Positions 17,635-26,342 of a DNA stretch of 64,000 bases are shown here, in pieces. Under the pieces are notes generated by a model. It did not search any database. It worked only from the letters and a program-made list of their open reading frames with translations, and was not told the DNA's origin. The DNA comes from Cellulomonas sp. 73-145 (GTDB taxonomy: Bacteria > Actinomycetota > Actinomycetes > Actinomycetales > Cellulomonadaceae), in the NCBI GenBank assembly GCA_001898185.1, contig MKTI01000013.1:310001-374000 (forward strand), read 5' to 3'. The position numbers and the translations under genes are program-made. How positions within the stretch are numbered: the first letter of the stretch is position 1; each line of letters starts with the position of its first letter.

Positions 17635-18897
17635 GTGACAGCGGCCTCTGCGCTCGGCACGACGACTGCCGTCGTCGTCCTCGCCCTGGTGCTCGGGTTC
17701 GCCGTCAGCCGCCCGCGCGGCCTTCCCGAGGCCGTGGCCGCGGTGCCGGCGGCCGTGCTGGTGCTGGTGGTCGGGCTGGTGCCCTGGCGTGCGGCGTGGG
17801 ACGAGATCTCCGGGCTCGCGCCGACCGTCGGGTTCCTCGCGGCGATCCTGGCGCTGGCGGAGCAGGCCCGCGCGCACGGCGTGTTCACGTGGGCCGGTGA
17901 ACGGATGGCGCGGGCGTCGAACGGCTCGGCGCCGCGGCTGCTCAGCGCGGTGTTCGTGGTGGCCGCGGCGACCACCGCGGTCCTGAGCCTGGACGCCACC
18001 GTGGTGCTGCTGACGCCCGTCGTGCTGGCCGCCGCCACCGCGATCCGCGCACGGCCCCGCCCCGGCGTGTACGCCTCCACCCACCTGGCGAACTCCGCCT
18101 CGACGCTGCTGCCGGTGTCGAACCTGACCAACCTGCTCGCGTTCGGTGCCGCCGGGCTGTCGTTCGCGGGGTTCAGCGCGCTGATGGCGCTGCCATGGTT
18201 GGTGACGGTGGCCGCGGAGTACGTCGTCTTCCGGCTGTTCTTCCGCTCCGACCTGCGCACGCCCGTGCACGCGACGCCGGTGGAGGTGGGTCCGGCGCCG
18301 GTGTTCGCCCTGGTGGTGCTGGGTGCGGCGCTGATCGGCTTCGCCGCCGCCGAGCCGATCGGCGTGCCGCCGGCGCTGGTCGCGGTGGTCGCCGTCGTCG
18401 TGCTGGCGGCGCGGAACCTGCGGCACGCACCGGTGCCGACGCTGCGTCGGCTGGTGCACGCGGCCAACCCGGTGTTCCTGCTGTTCGTGCTGGCCCTCGG
18501 CGTGGTGGTGCTGGGCGTGCGGCTCGGGCCGCTCGGCAGCGGGCTGGCGCACCTGGTGCCGACGCGTGCCGACCTGCCGGGGCTGCTGCTGGCCGCCGGG
18601 CTCGCGGCGGTGGCGGCGAACGTGCTGAACAACCTGCCGGCGACCCTGGTGCTGGTGCCCGTGGTGGCGCACTCCCCCGCGCTGGTGCTGGCGACGTTGC
18701 TGGGCCTGAACATCGGCCCGAACCTGACCTACGTGGGATCGCTGGCCACGCTGCTGTGGCGGCAGGTGCTGCACGGCCACGGCAAGGCGCCGTCCACGTC
18801 GGTGTTCGTGCGGCTGGGGCTGGCGACGGTGCCGGTGACGCTGGTGCTGGCGGTGGTGGCGCTGTGGGTGTCGGTGCGGATCGGAGGCGTGCGATGA
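17635..18897 (+). CDS. ArsB/SLC13-like ion transporter
   Basis: A 420-residue membrane protein with about eleven helices of the ion transporter (IT) superfamily. The two inverted-repeat signatures are clear: SASTLLPVSNLTNLLAF in the middle and NVLNNLPATLVLVPVV near the end, the asparagine-rich hairpins of ArsB, NhaD and SLC13. ArsB homologues expel arsenite, others carry dicarboxylates or sodium; no ars genes are adjacent, so arsenite is not supported by context. The start is uncertain among several close GTGs (17599, 17626, 17635). The stop overlaps the ATG of a USP gene. Confidence 0.85.
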   Translation: MTAASALGTTTAVVVLALVLGFAVSRPRGLPEAVAAVPAAVLVLVVGLVPWRAAWDEISGLAPTVGFLAAILALAEQARAHGVFTWAGERMARASNGSAPRLLSAVFVVAAATTAVLSLDATVVLLTPVVLAAATAIRARPRPGVYASTHLANSASTLLPVSNLTNLLAFGAAGLSFAGFSALMALPWLVTVAAEYVVFRLFFRSDLRTPVHATPVEVGPAPVFALVVLGAALIGFAAAEPIGVPPALVAVVAVVVLAARNLRHAPVPTLRRLVHAANPVFLLFVLALGVVVLGVRLGPLGSGLAHLVPTRADLPGLLLAAGLAAVAANVLNNLPATLVLVPVVAHSPALVLATLLGLNIGPNLTYVGSLATLLWRQVLHGHGKAPSTSVFVRLGLATVPVTLVLAVVALWVSVRIGGVR

Positions 18898-19412
18898 GGG
18901 CGGTCGTCTGGTTGATGGAGGGCACCTGGGAGGCGTGCGTCGACGCGGCGGCGGGGCTCGGGCTCACCGACGTGCGCCTGGTGCACGTGCTCGACGAGGA
19001 GACCGAGGCCGGGTGGGAGGGCGGCCCGCTGGGGCTGATGGGCCGCGGACGACGACGGCCCGACGACCGGCTCGGGCGTACCTGCAACCCGCTCGACGAG
19101 GCGGGGAGCCACCTGCTGACCGCGGCGGCGGCCCGGCTCGGCGGTCGGTCCGGCGGCGCCGGCAGCCCCGGCTCAGGCCCGGAGGTTCTCCAGCTGCACG
19201 GCCGCACCGAGACGGTGGTGCTGGACGCGTGCGCCGGCGCGGACCTGCTGATCTGCGCGCGCGACGGCGTGCGCACCGAACGGGGTCCGCACAGCCTGAG
19301 CAAGGTGACCCGTTACGTGGTGGACCACGCGCCGTGCGCGGTGCTGCTGGTCTGGCCCGAGGAGGTCCCGGCCGGCGTCGACCTGCCGCCCGCGCCGCGC
19401 CCGCCGCGCTGA
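18894..19412 (+). CDS. Universal stress protein-like protein
   Basis: A 172-residue USP-fold protein, ATG overlapping the stop of the ion transporter gene (ATGA). It begins MRAVVWLMEGTWEACVDAA rather than the usual IVVGVDGS, so the first nucleotide-contact loop is altered. The C-terminal loop (ARDGVRTERGPHSLSKV) and final strand (CAVLLVWP) are USP-like, but the GxxG-x9-GS ATP signature is incomplete. It may therefore be a non-ATP-binding USP that works with the transporter. A Pro-rich tail follows. Confidence 0.75.
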   Translation: MRAVVWLMEGTWEACVDAAAGLGLTDVRLVHVLDEETEAGWEGGPLGLMGRGRRRPDDRLGRTCNPLDEAGSHLLTAAAARLGGRSGGAGSPGSGPEVLQLHGRTETVVLDACAGADLLICARDGVRTERGPHSLSKVTRYVVDHAPCAVLLVWPEEVPAGVDLPPAPRPPR

Positions 19413-19420
19413 CAGGGCCG

Positions 19421-20785
19421 CTAGGCGACCGCGACGGACTCCAGCTCCTGGGCCTGCTCGACGACGGCGTCGACCACCGCGGCGGCCAGGTCCGGCGCGA
19501 GCACGCCGAGCACCCGCTGCACCGCGTCGCGCAGCGTGCCGCCGACCAGGGGCGACAGCTCCTCGAGCCGGGCGTCCGTCACCGCCGCGCCGTGCCCGCG
19601 CAGGTGGCACACCCAGGCGGCGACGGGTCGGACGGCACCGACCGGCAGCCGGCCTTCGGCGACCTCGAGGCGCAGCACCGGGACCGTGCGGATCGGCAGC
19701 TTCTGGGAACCGTCGAACGCGATCTGGTCGAGCCGATGCGCCATCCGCGGGTTCGCGAACCGGTCGGTCAGCGCAGCCCGGTAGGCCGAGACGTCGGCTG
19801 CCGGCAGCGTGAGGTGCGGGGAGGCGGCGTCCCACCACTCCTCGATCCACGCGCGGCACACCGCGTCGCGCATCGCGTCGGCGACGGTGACGTGCCCGCG
19901 AATCGAGGCCGCATACGCCAGCATCGAGTGGGCCCCGTTCAGCAGCCACAGCTTGCGCTGCTCGAACGGCGCCACGTCGGTGGTGAACGTCGCGCCCGCG
20001 TCCTGCCAGGCGGGACGGCCGGCGGCGAACCGGCCGCTGAGCACCCACTCGGTGAACGGTTCGGTGACCACGGGAGCGCGGTCCTGCACGCCGGTGCCGG
20101 CGGCCACGGCGGCCACGTCGGCGGCGGTGGGCTCGGGCGTGATGCGGTCGACCATCGTCGTCGCGAACCCGACCGACTCCTCGATCCACGACCGCAGCGC
20201 GGGGTCCACCTGCTCGGCGAGGCCGAGCAGCACGCGGGCGACCGCGGCACCGTTGTCCGGCAGGTTGTCGCACGGCACCACGGTCAGCGGTCCGGCGTCC
20301 GCCCGACGACGAGCCAGCAGCCCCGCGACCAGGCGCGCCGGTGCCGTCCGCAGCAGCGCGGTGGGGTCGCGGCGCAGCGTCTCGAGGTCCGCGGCCAGCT
20401 CCGGCCGGCCGACGTCGGGATCGCCGGCGGCGTCGCGCACGTACCCCGCCTCGGTGACCGTCGTCGTCACCACCTGCACCGCCGGGTCGGCAAGGTAACC
20501 GAGCCAGGCGTCGTGCTCGTCCGCCGCGTGCGCCCGCGCCACGGCGGGCACCACCTCGAACTCGTCGCGCTCCGGCCCGCGCGTCACCAGGGTGTACAGC
20601 CCGTCCTGCGCCGCCATGGCCCGCGCCAGGTCCGGCGACCGCCCCGTGAACGCCGCGATCCCCCACTCGCCGCCGTCGCTCGCGTGCGCGGTGTACCAGG
20701 CCTGATGGGCGCGGAAGAAGTTGCCGAGCCCCAGGTGCACGTGCCGAACCGGCGGTGCCGGGGTGCTGCGGACGAGCTCGCTCAC
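19421..20785 (-). CDS. Mannitol dehydrogenase-family hexuronate reductase (fructuronate/tagaturonate reductase)
   Basis: A 454-residue NAD-dependent long-chain polyol dehydrogenase. Family marks are the nucleotide-binding start HLGLGNFFRAHQAW, the CDNLPDNG segment, and the catalytic region RKLWLLNGAHSMLAY with its Lys and His. The GTG overlaps the uxaC stop (GTGA), making it the last gene of uxaA-uxaC-reductase. Because the neighbour is altronate dehydratase, the expected reaction is D-tagaturonate to D-altronate (UxaB role), though the sequence resembles the UxuB/MtlD branch as much as UxaB. It could reduce both ketouronates. Confidence 0.88.
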   Translation of the reverse strand: MSELVRSTPAPPVRHVHLGLGNFFRAHQAWYTAHASDGGEWGIAAFTGRSPDLARAMAAQDGLYTLVTRGPERDEFEVVPAVARAHAADEHDAWLGYLADPAVQVVTTTVTEAGYVRDAAGDPDVGRPELAADLETLRRDPTALLRTAPARLVAGLLARRRADAGPLTVVPCDNLPDNGAAVARVLLGLAEQVDPALRSWIEESVGFATTMVDRITPEPTAADVAAVAAGTGVQDRAPVVTEPFTEWVLSGRFAAGRPAWQDAGATFTTDVAPFEQRKLWLLNGAHSMLAYAASIRGHVTVADAMRDAVCRAWIEEWWDAASPHLTLPAADVSAYRAALTDRFANPRMAHRLDQIAFDGSQKLPIRTVPVLRLEVAEGRLPVGAVRPVAAWVCHLRGHGAAVTDARLEELSPLVGGTLRDAVQRVLGVLAPDLAAAVVDAVVEQAQELESVAVA

Positions 20786-22203
20786 AGCTTGAACACCTCG
20801 CGCGCGCGGCCGGCGACCAGGTCGATCGCGGTGTCCATCGCCTCGTCCTCCTCGAGCCGGTGCTCCGCGACCAGCTGCGCCAGGAACCCGGCGTCCAGCC
20901 GCCGCGACATGTCGTGCCGCGCGGGGATCGAGCAGAACGCCCGGGTGTCGTCGATGAACCCGGCGGTGCGGGAGAAGCCGATCGTCTCGGTGATGGCGGA
21001 CCGCCACCGGCGGATCGAGTCGGGGGCGTCGAGGAACCACCACGGCGCCCCCACGTACACCGCCGGGTAGAACCCGGCGAGCGGCGCCAGCTCACGGGAG
21101 AACACCGTCTCGTCCAGCGTGAACAGCACGAGGTTGAGGTTCGGGTGCGTGCCGAACCGCTCGAGCAGGGGCCGCAGGGGCTCGGTGAAGTCGCCGCGCA
21201 GCGGGATGTCGTGGCCGGTGTCCGGGCCGAACCGCAGCTTGGACGGGGTGTGGTGGCCGCGCAGCACGCCGGTGTGCAGCGTCATGGTCAGGCCGTCGTC
21301 GCAGGCCATCCGGGCCATCTCCAGCAGCATGTGGCGGCGCAGCGCGACGGACTCGTCGGACGTCGCCGTGCCCGCGAGCGCCGCGGCGTAGATCCGCTCG
21401 GCCTCGGTGGGCTGGAGCGGGTACGTGCCGGCGTCGACGTGCGCGTGGTCGGCGGAGCGCGCACCGTGCTCGACGAAGTACCGCCGCCGGGCCTCCATCG
21501 CGGCGACCCACCCGGCGTACGTCCCGGTGTCGACGTCCGCCACCGACCCCAGCCGGCGCACGGCCTCCGCCCACCCGGGTTCCGCCGACTCCAGGTACCG
21601 GTCGGGCCGGAAGGTCGGGATGACGCGACCGCCGAACGTCGGGTCGGCCGCGAGCGCGTCGTGCACGGCGAGGTCGTCGCAGGGGTCGTCCGTGGTGGCC
21701 AGCACCTCGAGCCGGAACCGGTCGAACAGGGCCCGCGGGCGGTACTCGGGCGTGGCCAGCCGCGAGGCGAGCTGGTCGTAGATGGCGTCGGCCGTCTCGG
21801 CGGAGGGCCGCAACGTCACGTCGAACAGCTCGGACAGCTCCGACTCGAGCCAGTACCGCACCGGCGTGCCGCGGAACACCGACCAGTGCGTGCACAGCAG
21901 CTGCCAGGCCCGTCGCGCCGCGGCCTCGTCCAGCGGGCCCTGCCCGACACCGAGGTCCTCGAGCGGGACGCCCGACGCGTGCAGCAGGCGCGTCACGTAG
22001 TGGTCCGGGGTGACGAACAGCGCCGCCGGGTCGGCGAACGGCACGTCGTCGAGCAGCATCCGGGGGTCGACGTGGCCGTGCGGGGACACGAGCGGGAGGT
22101 CGCGCACCGCCTCGTACAGCGTCCGGGCGAGGCCGCGGACGGACGGGTCGACGGGCAGCAGGCGGTCGGGGTGGACGACCAGGCCGGCGGTGGGGGTGGG
22201 CAT
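20782..22203 (-). CDS. uxaC: Glucuronate isomerase UxaC (uronate isomerase)
   Basis: A 473-residue enzyme of the amidohydrolase superfamily that converts D-glucuronate to D-fructuronate and D-galacturonate to D-tagaturonate. Seen marks are the metal-site start SPHGHVDP, TTDDPCDDL, RPDRYL, the TLHTG segment, GAPWWFLD and the IDDTRAFCSIPARHD stretch near the end. The length equals that of the E. coli enzyme. ATG 22203 is used because AAAGG lies 8 bases before it; an in-frame GTG at 22221 lacks a ribosome site. It follows uxaA by 52 bases and overlaps the reductase gene. Confidence 0.94.
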   Translation of the reverse strand: MPTPTAGLVVHPDRLLPVDPSVRGLARTLYEAVRDLPLVSPHGHVDPRMLLDDVPFADPAALFVTPDHYVTRLLHASGVPLEDLGVGQGPLDEAAARRAWQLLCTHWSVFRGTPVRYWLESELSELFDVTLRPSAETADAIYDQLASRLATPEYRPRALFDRFRLEVLATTDDPCDDLAVHDALAADPTFGGRVIPTFRPDRYLESAEPGWAEAVRRLGSVADVDTGTYAGWVAAMEARRRYFVEHGARSADHAHVDAGTYPLQPTEAERIYAAALAGTATSDESVALRRHMLLEMARMACDDGLTMTLHTGVLRGHHTPSKLRFGPDTGHDIPLRGDFTEPLRPLLERFGTHPNLNLVLFTLDETVFSRELAPLAGFYPAVYVGAPWWFLDAPDSIRRWRSAITETIGFSRTAGFIDDTRAFCSIPARHDMSRRLDAGFLAQLVAEHRLEEDEAMDTAIDLVAGRAREVFKL

Positions 22204-22255
22204 CGGTGCGGCCTTTCGCACGGGGGGGCTGGTGGGGGTGGCTGCGAGGTGAGGG

Positions 22256-23782
22256 TCAGGTCACGGTGCCCAGCTGCCAGGGCACGAACTCCTCCTGCCC
22301 CAGGTCGAGGCCTTCGCTGACCGTCTCCTGCCCGGAGGCGACGGCGATGATCCGCTCGAAGATCTCGTCGCCCACCTGCTCCAGCGTGGCGGTGCCGTCG
22401 ACGATGCGGCCGCAGTTGACGTCCATGTCGTCGGACATCCGCTCGAACATCTCGGTGTTGGTGGCGAGCTTGATCGACGGGGCGGGGCGGCAGCCGAACA
22501 CCGACCCGCGGCCGGTGGTGAAGCACACGACGGTGGCGCCGCCGGCGACGATGCCGGTGACGGAGACGGGGTCGTACCCCGGGGTGTCCATGAACACGAG
22601 CCCGCGGCTGGTGATCGGCTCGGCGTACTCGACCACCGCCGACAGGTCGGCCTGGCCGCCCTTCGCCACGGCGCCGAGCGACTTCTCGAGGATCGTCGTC
22701 AGGCCGCCCGCCTTGTTGCCCGGCGACGGGTTGTTGTCCAGCGTGCCGCCGCCGGCCGCCGCGTACCCCTGCCACCAGTCCAGCCGGTCGAGCAGCTTGC
22801 GCCCCACCTGCTCGGACACCGCGCGTCGGGTCAGCAGGTGCTCGGCGCCGAACACCTCGGGCGTCTCGGCCAGCACCGACGTCCCGCCGGCGGCCACCAG
22901 CAGGTCGGAGGCCCGGCCCAGCGCGGGGTTGGCGGTGATGCCGGAGTAGCCGTCGGAGCCGCCGCAGTTCAGGCCCAGCACCAGCTCGCTGATGGGGATC
23001 GGCTCCCGACGGCGCTCGTCGAGCACCGGCAGCATCGCCATGATCTGCGCCACGCCCTCGCGCACGGTGGCCCGCACGCCCCCCGTGTCCTGGATGGTCA
23101 GCGTGTGCACCAGCGTGTCCGACGGCAGGTCGAGCCCGTCGACCAGCGACTGGACCGGCACCATCTCGCAGCCCAGGCCCAGCACCAGCACACCGCCGAC
23201 GTTGGGGTGCCGCGCATATCCCCGCAGCGTGCGCACCAGGGCGTTCGCTCCCTCGCTGCCGGGCACCAGGCCGCAGCCGCTGCCGTGGGTCAGCGCGATC
23301 ACGCCGTCGACGTGGGGGTAGGCCGCCAGGGCGGCGGGTCCGCGGAACTGGTCGGCGATCATCTTGGCGGTCGACGCCGAGCAGTTGACCGACGTGACGA
23401 TCGCGACGTAGTTGCGGGTGCCCGCGCGGCCGTCGGCCCGGCGGTAGCCGTCGAACGTCCGGCCGACCGGCGCCGGCGGCAGGGTCGCGTGGACGGTGCC
23501 GAACTCGTGGGCGCGGACGGTGTCGTCCATGCCGAGGTTGTGGGTGTGCACGTGGTCGCCGGGCGCGATGTCGGCCGTCGCCCGGCCGATGGACTGCCCG
23601 TACTTGTGCACGACGCCGCCCGCCGGCACGGCGCGCAGCGCCAGCTTGTGGCTGCGCGGCACGTCGCCGGGCAGCACCAGCGTGCGGTCCCCGACCGTGA
23701 GGCGGGTCCCCGCCGGCAGGTCGGCGGTGGCGATCGCGACGTCGTCGTCCGGACGCAGGACCAGGAGTCGATCCGCTGCCAT
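22256..23782 (-). CDS. uxaA: Altronate dehydratase UxaA (UxaA/GarD family)
   Basis: A 508-residue enzyme that dehydrates D-altronate to 2-keto-3-deoxygluconate. The N-terminal SAF domain covers about residues 1-95 (HTHNLGMDDTV). The large C-terminal domain follows with NCSAST, HGSGCGLVPGSEG, LGLNCGGSDGYSG, NPSPGNKAGGLTT and FTTGRGSVFG, which supply iron and substrate ligands. An ideal GAGGAG ribosome site precedes ATG 23782. It is the first gene of the catabolic operon and is divergent from the LacI gene. A galactarate dehydratase role is possible but altronate fits the neighbours. Confidence 0.94.
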   Translation of the reverse strand: MAADRLLVLRPDDDVAIATADLPAGTRLTVGDRTLVLPGDVPRSHKLALRAVPAGGVVHKYGQSIGRATADIAPGDHVHTHNLGMDDTVRAHEFGTVHATLPPAPVGRTFDGYRRADGRAGTRNYVAIVTSVNCSASTAKMIADQFRGPAALAAYPHVDGVIALTHGSGCGLVPGSEGANALVRTLRGYARHPNVGGVLVLGLGCEMVPVQSLVDGLDLPSDTLVHTLTIQDTGGVRATVREGVAQIMAMLPVLDERRREPIPISELVLGLNCGGSDGYSGITANPALGRASDLLVAAGGTSVLAETPEVFGAEHLLTRRAVSEQVGRKLLDRLDWWQGYAAAGGGTLDNNPSPGNKAGGLTTILEKSLGAVAKGGQADLSAVVEYAEPITSRGLVFMDTPGYDPVSVTGIVAGGATVVCFTTGRGSVFGCRPAPSIKLATNTEMFERMSDDMDVNCGRIVDGTATLEQVGDEIFERIIAVASGQETVSEGLDLGQEEFVPWQLGTVT

Positions 23783-23799
23783 GGCGTCTCCTCGTTGAA

Positions 23800-23817
23800 A
23801 CACGATGCGCATGTTGT
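23800..23817. promoter_or_regulatory. 18-bp dyad upstream of uxaA
   Basis: ACA-NN-ATGCGCAT-NN-TGT has a perfect 8-bp centre and matching ends, starting 18 bases upstream of the uxaA ATG. A second imperfect palindrome, TGTTG-TG-CAACA, overlaps it at 23812-23823. The size and central CG fit a LacI-type operator, and the divergent gene encodes a LacI protein. Binding is inferred. Confidence 0.5.
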
Positions 23818-23937
23818 GCAACAGCGGCGAACGTAGCACCGGATCGACGCCTCGCCGCAGTATTGGCGGCTGACCTGCAGTTTCATCACAGCCCGTCGCG
23901 CGAGGTCACGTTTGGGGCATCAGTGGAAGCCGACCCC

Positions 23938-23967
23938 TTGACGTGATGATGACCACGTTTGCATACT
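23938..23967 (+). promoter_or_regulatory. Candidate promoter of the lacI-ABC operon
   Basis: TTGACG (23938-23943) and CATACT (23962-23967) are separated by 18 bases and lie 47 bases upstream of the LacI GTG. The -35 matches the consensus at five of six positions and the -10 at four of six. It is the only stretch of moderate A+T in the area. Confidence 0.55.
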
Positions 23968-24013
23968 CGGCGCAGCCACACCCGTGGCGGGAGGCACCAA
24001 CGGAGGTGAGCCT

Positions 24014-25027
24014 GTGGCGGTCAGCGCGCGGGACGTGGCTCGGGTGGCCGGTGTGTCCGTCTCCACCGTGTCGCGTGCCCTCTCCCGGCCCGACGACCTC
24101 GCCCCCGAGACGTTGGCGAAGGTGCTCGAGACGGCCCGCATGCTCGGCTACCGGCCCAACCCGGCGGCCCGGGGCCTGATCACCGGCCGCACCGGCACGA
24201 TCGGGCTGATCGTCCCCGACCTGGAGAACCCGTTCTTCTCCTCGGTGACCAAGGGTGTGCAGGCCCGAGCCCGCGCGGCCGGCTACGGCGTGGTGATCGC
24301 CGACTCGGACGAGGACCCGTCGCAGGAGGCCGACCTGGTCCGGGAGATGTCCCGCCAGGTCGACGGCGTGGTGATGTGCTCGCCGCGCTCCCCCGACGAC
24401 GTGCTGGCCGCGCTCGCCACCGAGACCACGCTGGTGCTGGTCAACCGGCGCTGCGGCTCGCTGCCCGCCGTGCTGATCGACAACCTCGAGGGCGTCCGGC
24501 TGGCCCTGGAGCACCTGCGGGCCCTGGGCCACCGCACCATCGCGTACGTCGGCGGACCGGCCACGTCGTGGTCCAACCGGGCGCGGCTGACCGCGGCCCG
24601 GGCCATCGTCGCGGAGCACCCGGACACCGAGCTGGTGGACCTGGGGTCGTTCCAGCCCTACGTCTCCGGCGGGATCGCCGCCGGTGACCTCCTCATCGCC
24701 TCCGGCGCCAGCGCCGCGCTGGCGTACAACGACCTGGTCGCCTTCGGCCTGCTCGACCGGCTGAAGCAGCGCGGCGTGCAGGTGCCGGACGACATCTCGG
24801 TGGTCGGCGTCGACAACATCCCGATGTCCGCCCTGAGCTCACCGGCGCTGACCAGCGTCGGCATCCCGCTGGTCAACTGCGGGCGCGCCGGGGCGGACGT
24901 GCTCGTCTCCCTGCTGCGGCACCCCGACCAGCCGCCCACCCACCACCACGACCTGTCGTTCCAGCTCGTCGTGCGTGACTCCACGGCTCCTCGCCGTAGC
25001 AGCGAGAGCCTGCGCGACACCGCCTGA
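24014..25027 (+). CDS. LacI-family regulator of the uronate island
   Basis: A 337-residue repressor. The N-terminal helix-turn-helix and hinge helix are typical (ARDVARVAGVSVSTVSRALS, then GYRPNPAARGLITG). The periplasmic-binding-like core starts at TIGLIVPDLENPFFSSV and ends with the GVDNIPMSALSSPALTSV segment. GTG 24014 is chosen because GGAGG lies 7 bases before it and the domain begins there. It is divergent from uxaA and 77 bases upstream of the ABC importer genes on its own strand, so it probably controls both arms in response to a uronate or pathway intermediate. Confidence 0.93.
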   Translation: MAVSARDVARVAGVSVSTVSRALSRPDDLAPETLAKVLETARMLGYRPNPAARGLITGRTGTIGLIVPDLENPFFSSVTKGVQARARAAGYGVVIADSDEDPSQEADLVREMSRQVDGVVMCSPRSPDDVLAALATETTLVLVNRRCGSLPAVLIDNLEGVRLALEHLRALGHRTIAYVGGPATSWSNRARLTAARAIVAEHPDTELVDLGSFQPYVSGGIAAGDLLIASGASAALAYNDLVAFGLLDRLKQRGVQVPDDISVVGVDNIPMSALSSPALTSVGIPLVNCGRAGADVLVSLLRHPDQPPTHHHDLSFQLVVRDSTAPRRSSESLRDTA

Positions 25028-25104
25028 CCGCTCGACCGCTCGTTCCACACCGACGGCAGCATCCGGGCGACGAGGCCCGGTCTACTCCAGAGAGAAGGCT
25101 GTCC

Positions 25105-26340
25105 ATGAGAAAGCACACCTCTGCCCGGCTCGGTGCCGGGCTCCTGGTCCTAGGGCTCGCACTCACCGCTTGTGCCGCCCCGAAGACCGGGTCGTCCTCA
25201 GCAGGGACCGGCGCGGCGGCCGCCACGGCCGGCGGGGTGCCCGCCAAGCCGTCGGCACCGGTGACGCTCGACATCCTCGACGTCGCCGGCAACCAGAAGC
25301 TGACCGGCCCGATGGTCGACGCCTTCGTCAAGGCGCACCCGGACATCATCAGCTCGGTCAAGTGGGAGAGCGCCGGTGCGCCCGACCTGGTCGGCACCAT
25401 CAAGCCGCAGGTCGACAGCAAGAACCTCAAGGTCGACCTGGTCATGACCGGGACGGACGGGCTGTCCGCCGGCATCGGGCAGAACCTGTGGATCCCGATC
25501 GCCAAGGACTACGCGTCGCAGCTGTCCAACATGAAGAACTACCTGGACCCCGCCGCCAAGATGCAGGACCTGGCGCAGGGCTTCGGCGTGGTCACCACGT
25601 ACTACCCGTCGGGCCCGCTGCTGCAGTACGACCCCGCCGTCGTCACCGACGTGCCCAAGACGCCCGAGGCGCTGCTCGCGTGGGCCAAGGCGCACCCCGG
25701 CAAGTTCGGCTACGCCCGCCCCGCCAACTCCGGCCCGGGCCGCACCTTCCTGATGGGCCTGCCGTACATGCTCGGTGACAAGGACCCGAAGGACCCGGTC
25801 AACGGCTGGGACAAGACGTGGGCCTACCTGAAGGACCTGGGCTCGACGATCAGCACGTACCCGACGGGCACCGGCCAGGTGATCTCCAACATGGCGGACG
25901 GCACGTGGGCGATGGTCCCCACCACCACCGGCTGGGACATCAACCCGCGCGCGCTCGGTCAGGAGCCGAAGACGATCGCCGCGGCGCCGTTCGACAGCTT
26001 CACGTGGGTGACGGACGCGCACTACGCCGTGATCCCCAAGGGTCAGAGCGCCGACAAGGTCTCCGCGATCCTCAACCTGCTGCAGTACATGCTGTCGCCC
26101 GAGGTCAACGCGATGGCCTACGACACCGGCTACTTCTACCCGGGGCCCGCCGTCAAGGACGCGACGCTCGACAAGGCGCCGGCGAAGAGCCAGCAGACCA
26201 TCAAGGACTTCGGCCGCGACTGGTACGACGCCCTGATCGACAAGATGCCCAAGGCGACGCCGCTCACGCCCGACCAGCTGGTCAAGGCGTTCGACATCTG
26301 GGACCGCGAGGTCGGCTCCGGGAAGTTCAAGGCGAAGTAA
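25105..26340 (+). CDS. ABC transporter solute-binding lipoprotein (uronate island)
   Basis: A 411-residue extracellular binding protein with a lipobox LTAC (Cys23), a Ser/Ala/Gly-rich linker and a type-2 binding fold typical of family 1 solute-binding proteins. Recognisable points are NMADGTWAMVPTTTGW in the hinge region and the KVSAILNLLQYMLSPE segment near the end. An AGAGAGAAGG ribosome site precedes the ATG. It starts a four-gene operon with its own ATPase and two permeases. The ligand is unknown; a hexuronate, aldonate or short uronide is inferred from the divergent catabolic genes. Confidence 0.9.
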   Translation: MRKHTSARLGAGLLVLGLALTACAAPKTGSSSAGTGAAAATAGGVPAKPSAPVTLDILDVAGNQKLTGPMVDAFVKAHPDIISSVKWESAGAPDLVGTIKPQVDSKNLKVDLVMTGTDGLSAGIGQNLWIPIAKDYASQLSNMKNYLDPAAKMQDLAQGFGVVTTYYPSGPLLQYDPAVVTDVPKTPEALLAWAKAHPGKFGYARPANSGPGRTFLMGLPYMLGDKDPKDPVNGWDKTWAYLKDLGSTISTYPTGTGQVISNMADGTWAMVPTTTGWDINPRALGQEPKTIAAAPFDSFTWVTDAHYAVIPKGQSADKVSAILNLLQYMLSPEVNAMAYDTGYFYPGPAVKDATLDKAPAKSQQTIKDFGRDWYDALIDKMPKATPLTPDQLVKAFDIWDREVGSGKFKAK

Positions 26341-26342
26341 CC

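Noticed and set aside
17635-18897. Arsenite efflux pump ArsB of an ars operon
   Set aside because: The fold fits the superfamily, but there is no arsR, arsC or arsA nearby, so the specific function was not assigned.
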